From contig OX243811.1 of assembly GCA_945859605.1 (NCBI GenBank), forward strand, positions 66,958,395-67,022,394: DNA of 64,000 nucleotides. Direction: 5' to 3'. The stretch comes from Lumbricus rubellus (lineage: Eukaryota > Annelida > Clitellata > Crassiclitellata > Lumbricidae). Below are positions 45,301 to 58,581 of the stretch, one piece after another. Positions within the stretch are counted from its first letter, which is position 1. Every line of letters begins with the position of its first letter. A program made the translations under genes and the position numbers. The notes beneath the pieces were generated by a model, which worked only from the letters and a program-made list of their open reading frames with translations, did no database searches and was not told where the DNA came from.

Positions 45301-46018
45301 GTGTCATGAGGAGAGGGCTATTGAACTAGCCGCTAAACCTAATTACGAGAGATGTACTATTTTCGATGAAAATCTAATAGCCGTTCACATGAAAAAAACT
45401 AAATTGTACTATAATAAACCTATATATCTTGGCATGTGTATATTAGACTTGAGCAAAACGTTGATGTATGAATTTCATTACAATTACATCAAGGATAAAT
45501 ACGGAAATAGAGCTAAATTATTATTTACCGATACAGATTCTTTGACATACGAAATTAAAACTGAAGACTTTTACTCAGATATCGCAGAAGATATTAAGGC
45601 TCGATTCGATACGAGTGAATACCCGAAAGATCATCCGTCTGGTATTGAGATTGGAGTAAATAAAAAAGTTATTGGAATGTTCAAGGATGAAACTAGTGGA
45701 AAACAGATAAAAGAATTTATCGGGTTGCGAGCAAAGTTGTATTCTTATAAGATGGCTGCTGGAGATGAGCACAAGAAATGTAAAGGTATTAAGAAGAATG
45801 TTGTCCAGAAAACTATTACTCACGAAGATTATAGAAACTGCTTATTTACTAAAAAAGAACAACAACGAACGATGAATGTTATTAGATCTTATCATCACGA
45901 TATTTATACGGAAGAAATTAATAAAGTTGCATTATCTGCAGACGACGATAAACGGGTAATAATGCAAGATGGCATTCATACTTTGGCATATGGACACTAT
46001 TCGTTGAAAACTATTTAA
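42359..46018 (+). CDS. Protein-primed DNA polymerase B, second copy
   Basis: Identical in length (1,219 aa from ATG 42359) and, as far as compared, in sequence to 22770-26429, with all exonuclease and polymerase motifs. The upstream GGATCTTCGATC array is reduced to one unit by the junction. Upstream of the ATG the frame is open into hAT sequence, which is not part of the protein. Confidence 0.95.
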   Translation: MDLKKSSLRNMNHVEHLLDSSVPDIKVPTLTPTPGKYKPVAPKRKYKNRVRAKINDFADWLLSYVPERDTKVVNEKLESLKSTVSRIFDKTKIRETASAIKGFTKQYRIDGINGMDASSFLNFVRPQVVNLLSSNRQTKVNLVLTCTMERVDMKSGIVTSEDIPFLSRAEVILEATDLNEIYSRKKDKIMESIASFQMQGSNWRFKAVVKLDINTVKYTPLRGSSYIPLPSFLANKKAIINMKNHDEECFKWCITRALNPVDDHPEKITKALTEQSKKLNWSGIEFPVAADANVIGKFERNNNISVNIFGYEKHVYPLYLSNCESDICVDLLLISDGEKKHYCWIKNFNRLMRFRTNSMYYCKRCMNGFTTPGALNNHNEYCSQHNAQKIEMPEPGTMLSFKNYNNSMRVPFIVYADFESFVKPIDTCQPNPELSYTNKYQKHTPSSFCYHIKCFDDSVYSQDPVTFTAESEDDDVGQIFVDKLEENIKQIYNQFKFPKKMIFTEEDKKCFDGATICHICEKTLGEDRVRDHCHLSGKFRGAAHNICNLDYKVPKFFPVVFHNLSGYDCHLFIKKLRGNNGEKINCIPNNEEKYISFSREVVVDKFVNKEGKEITVKRQLRFIDSFKFMASSLDALSRNLSKDQCKNIGKRYTGKKLDLLLRKGIYPYDYVDSFTTFNETELPPKSAFYSKLNDSNISDEDYEHAKTVWKEFGCKTFREYHDLYNVSDVLLLADVFENFRDVCMKNYTLDPAWYFTSPGLAWDAALKLTGVKLELLNDYDMILMLRQGMRGGVSTISNRYGKANNKYMSDFNSNENSTFITYLDANNLYGWAMIKNLPTHGFKWMNEDELNNWRSIPCILEVDLEYHKELHDLHNDFPLAPESIEINKVKKLIPNLNHKKKYVLHYDNLKLYESLGLKITKVHRGVLFEESDWLKKYIDLNTALRTKATNDFEKDFFKLMNNSVFGKTCENIENRVDVELVCHEERAIELAAKPNYERCTIFDENLIAVHMKKTKLYYNKPIYLGMCILDLSKTLMYEFHYNYIKDKYGNRAKLLFTDTDSLTYEIKTEDFYSDIAEDIKARFDTSEYPKDHPSGIEIGVNKKVIGMFKDETSGKQIKEFIGLRAKLYSYKMAAGDEHKKCKGIKKNVVQKTITHEDYRNCLFTKKEQQRTMNVIRSYHHDIYTEEINKVALSADDDKRVIMQDGIHTLAYGHYSLKTI

Positions 46019-46065
46019 TAATGTAATACAGGAAGTAAAATCGAATTACTTTTTAAAACATTTAG

Positions 46066-46509
46066 ATGAAATATAAAATGAGTTCTGCAACTGTGAAAAA
46101 CATCGATGTCGAAGGCGTAGTTCTTCCAAATCATCCGTTAACGAATTTAGAATTATTGGATGCCGCGAAGAAGCTGAATATTCCGAATTTTAGAGGCGTT
46201 TTCGTGCGAGACGAGCTGCCGAATAAACCTAGACGGATTGAATGTGGGATATTGAATCTAGACGATTCTAAAGGAACCGGTCAGCATTGGTGCGCTTTCT
46301 TAAAGAGCGGTAATGAGAAAATATATTTCGATAGTTACGGCCTTCCTCCCCCTCTGGAACTGATAAAGTATTTACGCCGTCCAGTGTTATATAACAGTGA
46401 GCGAATACAACCCGATAACGAAGTATTTTGTGGTCATTTGTGTCTGTATGTGACGAAGATGGTGGGTGATGGAATGAATTTCCAAGAAGTTATAAACAGC
46501 TTGCATTAA
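46066..46509 (+). CDS. Adenain-like protease, second copy
   Basis: Same 147-residue product as 26477-26920, with the His/Asp/Gln/Cys catalytic set intact. Confidence 0.92.
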   Translation: MKYKMSSATVKNIDVEGVVLPNHPLTNLELLDAAKKLNIPNFRGVFVRDELPNKPRRIECGILNLDDSKGTGQHWCAFLKSGNEKIYFDSYGLPPPLELIKYLRRPVLYNSERIQPDNEVFCGHLCLYVTKMVGDGMNFQEVINSLH

Positions 46510-46536
46510 AAATTATTATATATAAATATATATATA

Positions 46537-47643
46537 ATGCCTGTCGATAAATTCGGTCACACCGCTGCTGGAGGAACATCACGAAGAGTAATCGCTGGAG
46601 GTGTAACTCTTAGTCAAATAAATGCTAATTTTCTTCGATGTGATGGAGCAAATCTGCCGACTGGAAATTTAAAAATGAATGGACATGTGATAAAAGGTCT
46701 CCCAGTAACGAATACTTCGACAGCAGGAATGGATGAAGCTTTAAGTAGGGGACAAGCTATTGATTTGATAACGAATCACGATGACTCTCCGTCCAACGAT
46801 AATCATTTGACGAATAAGAAATACGTTGATGCATCGAAGGTGTCTAAGACTGGTGATACAATGGCTGGCGACTTGTTCTTAAACGTTGGCTCCGATCGTC
46901 TGCGTTCAATGGGTTGTAAGGACTTGAGAGGAGAAAATAAAGAATTCACTATTTTCTTAGGTAGTATACGAAATAAACTACAATGTTCGTTAAACAATCC
47001 TATTACATTACAATCGACGGATGGATTTCTATGCAAAATAGGTGTAGAAAATATAATGAGAATCGGTAGAGCGTCTAACGATCGTAAAATCGACGTTTAT
47101 CAAAATATCCTAATGAATAGTAATAATATCAACGATTTAAGCGATCCTCTTTCAGCTCAAGATGCTGCTACAAAGAATTACGTCGATAAATCTCTGAAAA
47201 AGTGTCGTGTTGGGTATATTCCTCCCTTGGAAGCTGATGTAAGTGTGACAGGATTCGTTGTTAGTGCCAGTTCTTGTTTGGCCGGAAACAAAGCCTACTA
47301 TGCTTTCACTAATCTCACTGACGATGTTAACGCAGCTTGGGTTTCGGAAGGTATAACTGTTTGGTTACAAATTAAATGTCCTGAGCCAGTTAAAATTTGG
47401 AGAATTGCGTTGAAAACCGAATATGTATCTAGAATGTGGAGTTTATCCGCTAGCATAGATGGAGTAGTGTTTACACCATTATACATATACCCTACTTCAA
47501 CGAATTCACCGGGTTTTCCAACATATTTTGATATTACTAGCCCTATGGATGCGTATCAATATTACAGAGTTACATTAACGGAAATGGAAGCTAATCGTAT
47601 ACGAAAGGTTCAGGTAATGCAATTATATGTATGCGATGACTAA
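46537..47643 (+). CDS. Fibre-like protein 1 (discoidin-like head), second copy
   Basis: Same 368-residue product as 26948-28054, with the same AT-rich leader. Confidence 0.82.
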   Translation: MPVDKFGHTAAGGTSRRVIAGGVTLSQINANFLRCDGANLPTGNLKMNGHVIKGLPVTNTSTAGMDEALSRGQAIDLITNHDDSPSNDNHLTNKKYVDASKVSKTGDTMAGDLFLNVGSDRLRSMGCKDLRGENKEFTIFLGSIRNKLQCSLNNPITLQSTDGFLCKIGVENIMRIGRASNDRKIDVYQNILMNSNNINDLSDPLSAQDAATKNYVDKSLKKCRVGYIPPLEADVSVTGFVVSASSCLAGNKAYYAFTNLTDDVNAAWVSEGITVWLQIKCPEPVKIWRIALKTEYVSRMWSLSASIDGVVFTPLYIYPTSTNSPGFPTYFDITSPMDAYQYYRVTLTEMEANRIRKVQVMQLYVCDD

Positions 47644-47673
47644 TCTGCATTAAAAATTATTATTATATATAAA

Positions 47674-48747
47674 ATGCCCGTCGATAAATTCGGTCACACC
47701 GATGTTGGTTCATCACAAAGAGTAATCGCTGGAGGTGTCACTCTTAGTCAAGTAAATGCTAGTTTTCTTCGATTGGATGGAGCAAACATCGCGACTGGAA
47801 ATTTAAAAATGGGTGGTCACAAAATTAAAGGACTGCCCACAACGAAGCCTTTGACAGCAGGAATGGATGAGGCCTTAAGTTGGGGTCAAGCCATTGATTT
47901 GATAACGAATCACGACGATTCTCCGTCCAACGATAATCATTTGACGAATAAGAAATACGTTGATGAACAAGTTACATTGAAGGTGTCTAAAACTGGTGAT
48001 ACCATGACTGGTGATCTAATCTTAAACGTTGGCTCCGATCGTCTGCGTTCAATGGGTTGTAAGGACTTGAGAGGAGAAAATAAAGAATTCACTATTTTCT
48101 TAGGTAGTATACGAAATAAACTACAATGTTCGTTAAACAATCCTATTACATTACAATCGATGGATGGATTTCGTTTTAGAATAAACAATGAAATCATGTT
48201 AGAGATGGTTAAGTCACTCGATGGCACTCCTCCGTCTAAAATAAATGTGTATAAGTCCATCTTTATGCATGATGCTTACATTACAGGACTACACGAACCC
48301 AACAACGCCAGCGATGCAGCTACGAAGCAGTATGTAGATTCTATCTCAATCGGTCCCGCGCTTAGCATTCATTCTTTAACTTGGCAATTCTTAATCGCTA
48401 AAACTCACACAATAGTTACTTTCGATAGTGTAAGATTCAAAACCGATGGCGTCATAAGTACGAGACTGACCCGTTTCACTCCCGGTAAAGCTGGATACTA
48501 TTTCGTTTCGACGTACATAGAATTTGGTAACAGTAGTACCACTCCTGGTAACGTCTACCTGTATAGAAATGGGGCGAATTACATGCAAATTGCGGGCGGA
48601 GGGGGAACGGGAGCTGCGTTTAACAATTCAACCGGTAGTTGCATAATTTTCGTAACCAATACCGATTTTCTCGAGATATTCGCTTATTCGCACATCGCAC
48701 TAAATATATTAGCTAGAGACTTTTCGGTAGTATTCTTACGACCTTAA
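47674..48747 (+). CDS. Fibre-like protein 2 (C1q-like head), second copy
   Basis: Same 357-residue product as 28085-29158, with the same AT-rich leader. Confidence 0.82.
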   Translation: MPVDKFGHTDVGSSQRVIAGGVTLSQVNASFLRLDGANIATGNLKMGGHKIKGLPTTKPLTAGMDEALSWGQAIDLITNHDDSPSNDNHLTNKKYVDEQVTLKVSKTGDTMTGDLILNVGSDRLRSMGCKDLRGENKEFTIFLGSIRNKLQCSLNNPITLQSMDGFRFRINNEIMLEMVKSLDGTPPSKINVYKSIFMHDAYITGLHEPNNASDAATKQYVDSISIGPALSIHSLTWQFLIAKTHTIVTFDSVRFKTDGVISTRLTRFTPGKAGYYFVSTYIEFGNSSTTPGNVYLYRNGANYMQIAGGGGTGAAFNNSTGSCIIFVTNTDFLEIFAYSHIALNILARDFSVVFLRP

Positions 48748-48882
48748 TTTCCTTGCTGATCGAAATAATAAAAGGAGCTGGATGAGAGATGTGAGATGAG
48801 AGATGTGAGGAGGAATCAGGAAATAATAAAAGACCCCCAGAAAATCCTTTAGCACCATTTAAACTCATTTATTAGCTGATAT

Positions 48883-49083
48883 TTTCTTCAATTAAAAACA
48901 CCCCAGAAAATCCGTTAGCACCATTTTTAACTGATATTTTAGCTGATATTTTCTTCAATGAAAAAAATCCCAGAAAATTAAAAAGACATCTAATTTCCAC
49001 TCCAGCGCGCTATCCACTGTACTACCGAGCACCCCCCTCAGGAAATAATAAAAGACCCCCAGAAAATTAAAAAGACATCTACT
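48883..49083 (-). repeat. Right Polinton TIR, second copy
   Basis: Copy of 29294-29494, followed by ATAGCC at 49084-49089. No partner left TIR exists for this copy. Confidence 0.95.
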
Positions 49084-49089
49084 ATAGCC

Positions 49090-52000
49090 ATAGAATTGAC
49101 TGTCTTATGCGTTCATGCATTGACCTACACTGTACAATGTACACTGTATGCCTGCGTTACGAATGAAAGGAACGTTGGCGAAAGACATTGCCTGATAGAA
49201 CTGGCTGAGAAGAGCAGGGTCGGTAAAGGAAGAATCGAATTCAAGTATAATAGGTCTATATGCTTGTCTGCATCTATTGAATGTGTATTTTGTAGGCATG
49301 TGTATACATTGAATACATTATTTAATTATGTATCCACTGTATAGGCCTATATAGTATCTGTATCGATTATATATTGTACAAATATATAAATTATATTGTA
49401 TAATTATTTATTATCATAATGTAGATATATATATATATATATATTCGAAATCTGTATCTAATTATGTAGGCTATATGAATATAGGTCTATATTTATGTGT
49501 ATAGGATAATAATGTGTATTTTCTGTGTTTAATGACATGCTTAATAGGCTATAGATATTATAATGGTTCTTGATAGGTATACCTTTTAAATTCTGGTTTT
49601 TACTATTGTGTAGAACTGTAGGCCTAATGCATGTTCATGAAGAAAAATAAAGGAAATGAAATGTAGGCACCTATCTGAAAACCGGAGTTTCTGCTATAGG
49701 GCATAATTATATAACATAGTGTCTTACAACGTTGTTAGTTTAGTTGGTGATTATTCGTTCTGTGTGCGTCCCTCCCAGTTGGATTTCGATTCTCTTTGAG
49801 CCTCCATCCACTTTGTAGCCAATGTCTCCTCCTCAGTTTGTTGTTATGTACGATATTGATTGCAGTAAAAATTACTTGAATTGACTTGACTCGATTAGTA
49901 AACTCTGTAATGTACATTGGTACCGACAGATTCATATATTATGATTGGTCCATGTCCAAAGATAGAGAGGCAGTCAACGGTTGAACATTGATTAGTGTTG
50001 CCCTCCTTCTTTGGTCAGACTTTGGACTTGCACACTGGACAAAGGCAGTGGAAAAATTCTGAACAGGTGTAGGCCTATAGATCTGAGTTTTTAGAACCAT
50101 GATTGATCAATAAAACTTGTATTTAATAGATTTTTAAAATAATTATTGGCCAACGCTGGTCCGAAACATTTTCAAAAACAAAGATCTCAAGAAATATTTG
50201 ATGTTTCTTGAGATATTTTACGACTTATTATGGCTGCAGAGAGGATTGTAGTTCAATTAACTACTGCGATAACAAAAGAGTAAAAATCATGGAGCAGCAC
50301 ATTGGCATCACTAACAATGCAGTGAAAAATTGGCAAAATGATTAGCGACGAACGAAAGGCATTCAACGAGTAGCTGATATTAATTATAGTTAGATGAGCC
50401 GCTGCAGGAGACAATCATGTAGGCTATAGTGTAGCCGACGTAGATCTGACATAATAGGATAGCTGCTGTTGTCTTATGCAAGAAAAGTTGAAATGACATT
50501 TGATGGATTGAATTATCAGACGCATTTCATGCAATACACGAGCCACAAAAGAGAAGCAGTTTATCATTAGATAGGCTACACATCTCGTGAATAGCGCATC
50601 TATTATTTGGCATGCTGCAGTGGTGGTGACAGACGCCATGGTTGGGGCGCGGCCCAGACGACAATGCTGGCGCCAGAGTCTGGCTGAGGGGCACAAAAAC
50701 GGACAATGGTACTTTCGTGGTCCTCGGCCAGTTTGGTACTGGCGCCTAATTTTAATATAAATCTAAATGCAATTAGTCGATATCTTCTTGTTGTGCAATG
50801 ATGATAATCTTGATCACCGATGAGTTTGAGATTGATCGCGCTTGAGAGATGTATACAGCCTATAATTTATGTTGTATATGGATCTTCCAAGTCATCATTA
50901 CCTGACAGTATTAGAGATTTCTATCGATATCTAGATACTGCCACGTAAGACGCCCACACTGAGATCCTGTCTTCTTCAACATAGGCTAATAATTATAAAC
51001 TGGCTGCAGGTCGACCGTGGTCAGGTCCAGGCTCAAGCCAAGCATGTAGGCCTACTGTCACTTAAGATGTTCCATGGTGAGTTCCTTGCGTCTGAATTGT
51101 GTGTATACTTAATATTTTTCATGATAAACTCAAAGTTTTAGGGTTTTAACACTTGGGCCTTACTTAGAATGCCCACTGCGAGATCCATGGCTCAAAATTT
51201 CAAAATTGGATGACCAGAATATGAATTGAAGTTTCTACAATGTCAAGCCATATTCTTTATTCCATCTTGCCAAATACATGCTACCCAACAGCGTAGACCT
51301 ATAGGCCTAAGCTTAGTTAGCCTAACGCTGTTGACAGAACGCGAATGTGTAGTTAAGAAGTGTCAGTAGCCTATCTTAGTATAGCCTACATAGCCTATAT
51401 CTTACGACATAATGACAACCATTAACAAGTTGAATTGGTATTCTGGTCGAGTTTTGTTCGAAATTGGTCGTGAAATGACCATAATGCGTCTTGTTGTTAG
51501 GCGATGAAAGACCGTTTCAGCCGATTAAACCGTTTCCTGATACACTCTCACGTTGTAATTATTATCGGATCTTCAAAGAATGGCAAACAAATCATGAGTC
51601 GATTTCATCCTTACCTGTCTCCTATCGTTTCTCTGCAATACAAAATAGTAATGTCGTTGTTTCCACATCATGAACTGCCACAGTGCCACACGATTCAATT
51701 CAGTCTATGCCGCGAGCTCCAATTTTTCACCTTCCACCCGCCCGTCCGTCCGCCCGTCCGTCCGTCCGTCAATCCATCTAGCCTATCCACACTTTCGGAC
51801 CAAAATTCCTGAAGTTCTACCTCAATATTTCTTTTGTAGACTAGCCTAATCTTATATTAGGCCTACGTTTTAGTTGCCCATTAGTTTTCCAATGCGGACT
51901 CAACGTTTATTCTCCTATTAGTGCAAACATTAAGGCAGAAATATTAACTTCACGAGCACACCACGGAATCCGGTATTTAAAACGTCTTTTGTCTTCAATG

Positions 52001-55000
52001 GACAAGAATCTGTGAACAGCTTCTTCCCTATAGCTACGGTAGACTGCAGGACGTGTAGCTATAATTATATCCTTACAAGAAGTAGATATTCCGGAAACGA
52101 AGTGTATCTTTTGTACTGTACCGGTAGCATATAGGCATTCCGTACCCGATTTCGTAGCATTGCAAGCCATAACGCTTTTTCATTGGCCGGTTCCAGATTA
52201 TGAATATTCATAGCCAATGACGTGTTTAGTGCCTTCTCGTGCGCTGTTGTTGCTGCTGTTGTTGGCATAGTTATTACGGGGGAAAATGGCCGATTGCGGT
52301 GCGCTTAAAGTTATAAAAAATTAAGGAGTTTCCATTCGATAGGCCTAGTGAAGTAATCGAAAGTGTGAAGGTAGACTTCTAATCAGAGCAAAAATAAAAT
52401 GCAAATGTTACGCGTTGTTACGTGCGTGCCAGCAAATATGTCATCTACCAACTTATCGCTTCAATAATACGCTGTTGGTCAACAGCTATAGGCCTATGTG
52501 ATGCATCAGGCGTCTGCTTCGTTGAAAACCGCCTCCTGCGATACCAAAAATCAAAACTATCATTACATTAGATTTTTACTAGACTTCGGTTGCCTAAATG
52601 CGCACCAATTGAAATTAGTGTTCCACACATTCATAATTGTAACTTTAAAAGCTCTAGGTTTATTCAGTTTTCGGGAACTGTCTCATTTGCCATGCGCGTA
52701 TACTGTTCGACAACCAGTAATATTTCGAGCTTAAGTACAGTAGTTCATGTCAATCTCAGTTCTAGTGAAAATCATCATAAATTTTAAACCTATGTGTAGT
52801 CCATGCGCAATTGCATATAGGCCTAAATACGTTTTATTAAGATGTGTGACGGTTATCTTCATTCAAATTATTCAAATTTCATTATTTTGAATCATGAATC
52901 AGAACCATTTGCATCCACGTTCACAGACCTTCTAATTCCACGTTTTGACTTCCTGACAGGAATAAATTTGTAGAAACACTTCTGAACTGTTAAAAACTAG
53001 CAAAAAAGGTCATTGTCCTCCGATTGGAAGTAATTTACCATGGGGGATAGGAAAGAAAAGAAGGGGTTGTGGCGTTATGCAGTTATAAAAATTCCTTAAA
53101 CAGTCCTGTAAGAGTGAACGTTAGGCTACTGCTGAATTATGAATAGCCTAAGTAGGCCTGCCAATAAAAGCATTAGCCTAATATGAATGCAAGTAGCCCT
53201 TTGGCTTTACATAATAGAAAGGCATTTGCTAAAAACATCAGTGTTACTCTGTTATCATTGCTCATCAATAAATAATATTTATCTTTATTCAACAATACGG
53301 TTGACAGGCCGCAACCTATAGTATAATGACAACTTGTCACGATTCAGACATAGCGAAGTCCCAACATTTACAGCTTGACCTACCTGCCAATTGCTTACAT
53401 TTTAAATACAATTATTAAACTAAAATCGGGTGTTTTAAATGTTGGGTGAGGCAGTATAATAATAATTTTTGTCCATTCAACAATCACACAGAATCCAATC
53501 GGTTACAGTGTACAATTATTATGCAGTTGAAACAGTTTGCAGGAACTCAGATTACAAAATACATAAATCTTAACTATACTAGGTGAACAGACAGCGTGCA
53601 CTAGGCTACATGGAGCTAAAGGCATATCCGTTAGGATATATTACAAAGTATATTACCATATTACAAAGCATATCCGCCCAATAATAAATCACGCAGCGCA
53701 GCTTTATCCCATTATATGCCAAACTGTTTGGTGTATGCTATCTATTTAAATCTTAGCAGGTAACTGCCCTATAGCCTACTAGGCCTAATGGACGCAAAGG
53801 CTGCGAGTTATTAAACATAATAGCCTAAGATTATTGATATTGCCAACGCAAGCCGCAAAGCAGGTCGTTGCCGCAAAGTCTGTAAACAAAACGTGCTTAA
53901 TGATGTCACTGGTTATGAATATTCATAATATGGGATCGGCCAATGAGAAGGCGCTTAAGGCTGACAATGCTACGAAATCGGGTACGGAATGCCTATATGC
54001 GTACCGGTAGCTTCTTCAACATCACATTTTTATTCATATTTTATCACGTTGATTTCGTAAACATTCTGCTTACGATTATGAACTCTTTCAAATCTAACTT
54101 CATTGTCAATATTTACTATTTATTTTTCAGTATAGGCCTACGTACAACCTACAATATAATGTGCACAATACTTTTGTAACAGGATTCAATTCAGAGTAAC
54201 TTTGGTTTTGTGTGTTGCAATCACGATTCACCACCTGAGTTTTCTCAGCTATTTTATGTGATAAAGTAGACTTATAGGTCCATGTATACGGCCATTATAA
54301 AAAAACTATGTTGCTAGAAATGTGTCATAGAATATTTTTAACCGATTTAAGTGCTCAGTTTAGAATATATCATGAGATATTGAACCAAAATGAAAACATT
54401 AGAACTTCACTTCTTTTTCTGTATTTTCCTATTTTTCATAAAATATTTTCTTTGTGCTTCTGCCCTCTGAACCTGCTGCATATCAGAAGAAAATGTTTCA
54501 GTATTTATTTTATGCATGTGATTTGGCCCTACATAGTCTACAACTTCCCTTCTTGAATCATAGTATGGTTACAACCAGTAAAATAAAAATAAACGTCTCA
54601 ATAGTTTGTGACGAAGGATTTTTGTTAAGTAAACTCTGAAAGTTTTCTATGTTTCCAATTGGAGTATTCCACAATACTTCACGTTCCAAATTGCAGCAAA
54701 AGCTTGCACGTTTTTTCAAGAAAACTTTCGCCTATGGCCTACCTGATAAAAAAATCCCCACTAAATCACAGAGTTTCCCGACCATAATTATTTTCATCAC
54801 AAATCCTGCAACACTTTCACCGACGACCTGATCCAGAAACAAACTAACCTCACCTTCAGAATGCAGACAATACTCGATTCAATTCGAACTTCGATGCTGG
54901 GCTTTTAAGCTCTTCAAAGTCCCCACGAGCGCTGAAAACCGTTAGCTGCGGTCGCTTCAGTCTCTCTCTCGTCACCAGCCAGCTTCAGTGGTTTGTGTGT

Positions 55001-58000
55001 TGTGGTAAAACGCTGCAAGGCCAACGGATCCGATTGTACCTCTGCACCATCGCTAACCGGACGAACGAGTGAGTAGCTCCGGCAGAACTCCGCTATTTTG
55101 ACGGACCTGTTATTTCAATAGCATGCCCCCGAGTCAGTGACGTCGCCATCACCGAACAATGCTGTCACCACGCCAAACCATACAGCGTAGACCGGCGGCG
55201 CTTACAATGGTCCCATTGTCAGAGACTGCGGGCGATTACGGCATGAACGGTTACAGTTAGCCGGTTGCGGTGTATGCCCGTAAGAGGAGCAGGCCTACGT
55301 CAAGAGGCCCCCACCCTCGCTCTCCTCTTTCTATGAGCGTAGGCCGATCGTAGGTTGATACGATTACGAATAGAATATCGGCTTTTGTCGGCTGCTTTCA
55401 GAAATGTCATTCTCGAGGCCTTATTGGGTCAGAGAGTGTCCCCCACGCTTCATGGTCCAGTGACCTCCGCATAATGGACCTATCTTTATAGCCGTAGCCT
55501 ATACACGTTCGTTTTATGTGGCCTACAATATAAATATGATATTGTTTGTAGACCCGCAGCTAAGCTTAGTCACATAAACTGATATGCATACGTGTAAGAA
55601 CAGCTAAGTCATAACCTACACATAGGCAATATGAATTTGCGCAATATAACGTGACCTTAACTGAATCTAGTGTCCAAAAGTTTCCTATGCATCATGTGTC
55701 TGCGCTTCTGTCTCTCTGTATGTCTCTCTCTGTGTATCTCTCATTATGTCTCTGTCTCTCTGTCTATATAGGTCCTATCTGTCTCACTGTTTGTCAGCCC
55801 TTATAAACCTAAGCAAGATCGCACTGTAGTTCAATGACAAACGATGATACTTTTGAGCCACCAAACAATATGTTGCTCATTTTTAAGCGCCATGCATCCG
55901 TCCATCCATCTACCGACCACTGCTTCTATCCATCCTTCCATCCATTACAATAACAAAGAATTCTTTATCGTGAATTATTATAGCCCACATGTCAATTTAA
56001 CAATTTCACACATTTGAATTGCTCAGATAATTATTAAGTCTATATTTATCGAGTTGGTTGAACTTGCTGTCGTTCTTTCTGAATGCATGCATACTCACAG
56101 TTTGGTTGCAACTTTACACCTCTCCCCTACCCCTATCCAGCTCTGAATACGTTTGGATCATAATATGTAGATTTGTTCATTTTTAATTCGAGATTGATAA
56201 GCTTATTCGTAGAAGCAGATCTTATGCGCGTTGAACTGTCTTTGTCTAACTCGCAAAGAATCTGTTGTTTTGCCGTCCATTCTGCTGCGCCTCATTCTCA
56301 TTGGTATTCTGGAAACTGGAAAGAGAATCAGCACTGGTCATTGACACGATCATTGCCAGAGTATAGTCTACCTATATGTCCTTTTGCACTGTCTCAAAAC
56401 CACTTCTCTGGGTCATTCGCACTAGGAGCAGTTGGTGTGCATGCACTCTGAGAGTCTTAATTTTATGAAATACACTACAAAAAATTATAACAAATTCACT
56501 GTTAAGATCCAAACACTTAAGCATTAAAAGAAGTATAGGCATAGGCCTAGTAAGTCTATTTAACACAATTTTTATTGCATTTATTGCATCAACTTGTCAT
56601 CTAGCAAAGCAATTTGTTTGCGATCTGTTTAATATTTTACAAGGCATGGAAATTAAATCCTCAGCCTATAATTATCTCCTTTACTTCTCTGATCCCATAT
56701 TACCAGCAAAATTAATTTTGCATTCAAAAACACATTATTATCGTGAATCTTGCTCTGCTTTGCTCCGAAACATTGTCACCTTTGAGTTGTTGGTCGTTTT
56801 GGAAAATTAACTTTTATGCGTTCGGTAAAACTCTCTGTAATTGTTATTCAGAACCAAACTTGAAACTCGTCTGCTCCAGTTTCCTTGCATCTCGCAGCCT
56901 CGTCTTCTTCTGTCTATCACTCACATAATTTCAATCTGGTTTTTTCTCGAGTAGGCTTAGCTCAGGGCTTCGAGCTTAAAATATCACTTGACACGATCAT
57001 CAATGGTCTAATTGGTGTTTTATGCGATGTGATGACTTCCCGATAGATAACGTCAGATAAGATTGTAATCAGCAACAGGTACCAGTATTATAATGTGTGG
57101 AAAATTTACATGTATTCTAAGATGTCTGTATATAGCCTACACATCGATACATCATATTAAGACAGATCGTATAGGCCTTTAGGCTTTGTTGCGTAGGCCT
57201 GCAAGCCATGATTCACTACCGAGGAATGGAATGCAGATGAAATATATCAAAAATATATAATATTATATATTCCTTGCCTATAGTACAATATAGTCTATGT
57301 ATACATATAGGCTATAGGCCTAATATGACTTATTTTGTGGTTGATTTGATAGACCTCATGAACCTCTTAGTCTTGCTAAAGTTTTCTTTAGATATATGCT
57401 CAGGTCGACACCCCATATTATCTTCAGCCACCTTCTCAGCCTGCTCCTCCCTCCCTTTCTTTTGCTCTTTGTCAGCCCCTCTGCCACCTTTCGTGCATTT
57501 ACGTCACACCAGGTATAATTTCTCCGTCCACGTTGCTCTATTGATAAAATAATTCAATTGTGTTTTGGCTGGCACGCGAGATCAGAAACGTGGGCCGTAA
57601 GACCTCGAGATCGCTTCAATTGTATTTACGAGTCTATGTTGGCGTCTCAGGTAGGTAGTAAGGCCTACGTGAGTTTATAGAGGCTTGGTCCAAAGGTCTA
57701 AGAAACAACCCCCCGCCACCGCCAGACCTGCAGATCTCTGTGTTCTTTTGAAGTCGTTTCGAGTACGTTCTGCATGGGTGTGACCATAGAGCTGTTTATA
57801 TGATCAGAGATGACCGAGCTGTTTATATGATCAGAGATTGGATTTTATTCATTGCTATTATTATTTCGTAGTTTATTTATTTTCAATGTAAAGATACCAA
57901 TCCTCGATCCACAGTTCTATACAGCAAAGACTAAAGACGCTACTATAAAAGCACAAATTGAGTACAATATTCACCCGTGGTTGATATTGCCCTCCCACTT

Positions 58001-58489
58001 CCCACGTTCAGATGTGAACATAGAACCATACGACAGAAAATCTATTTTGCTGAGCAATTGTGAGTGAAGGATCTGCTCAACAAATAATAAATTAATGTCT
58101 CTAGTCTCTACGTAGTTACCGCCTCAATGGAAACCAGTGTCGCTTCGAAGGGACACCAATGGATGAACCACACTAAGATCACGAGACCATAATGTCACGA
58201 TTAGACTTAGATGAGTGTTGGAATAGATTTAGACTCTATAGAGTGTGGGGATTTACACATGATTTAAATACAATTTTGATTACGCCTAAGCCCAGGTTTC
58301 GATAATAATCAGATTAAATCTGGATTACATTTGGAATGAACTCAGATTAGATGAAGACGAGAGTTAGAGTCGATTGTAATTAGACTGTGGTTAGATTTGA
58401 ATAGAGTCAGATGCATGATAGACAACCGTCAGAGATTAGGCTAAGACATCCGTCACAGCGATAGCCTACACGCCTAGGCCTATCGTTGC

Positions 58490-58581
<92 letters not shown>

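Larger units (their letters stand above)
42302..49083 (+). mobile_element. 5'-truncated duplicate of the Polinton (right part only)
   Basis: It contains polymerase, protease, both fibre genes, right TIR (48883-49083) and right TSD copy (49084-49089). It lacks the left TIR, integrase, ATPase and capsid genes. It is bounded on the left by the duplication junction and not by a TIR, so it did not arise by transposition. Confidence 0.95.

Noticed and set aside
42302..49083. A second, independent Polinton insertion
   Set aside because: It has no left TIR and starts at an illegitimate junction with hAT sequence. 12.8 kb of host flank is repeated with it, so it is part of a segmental tandem duplication.
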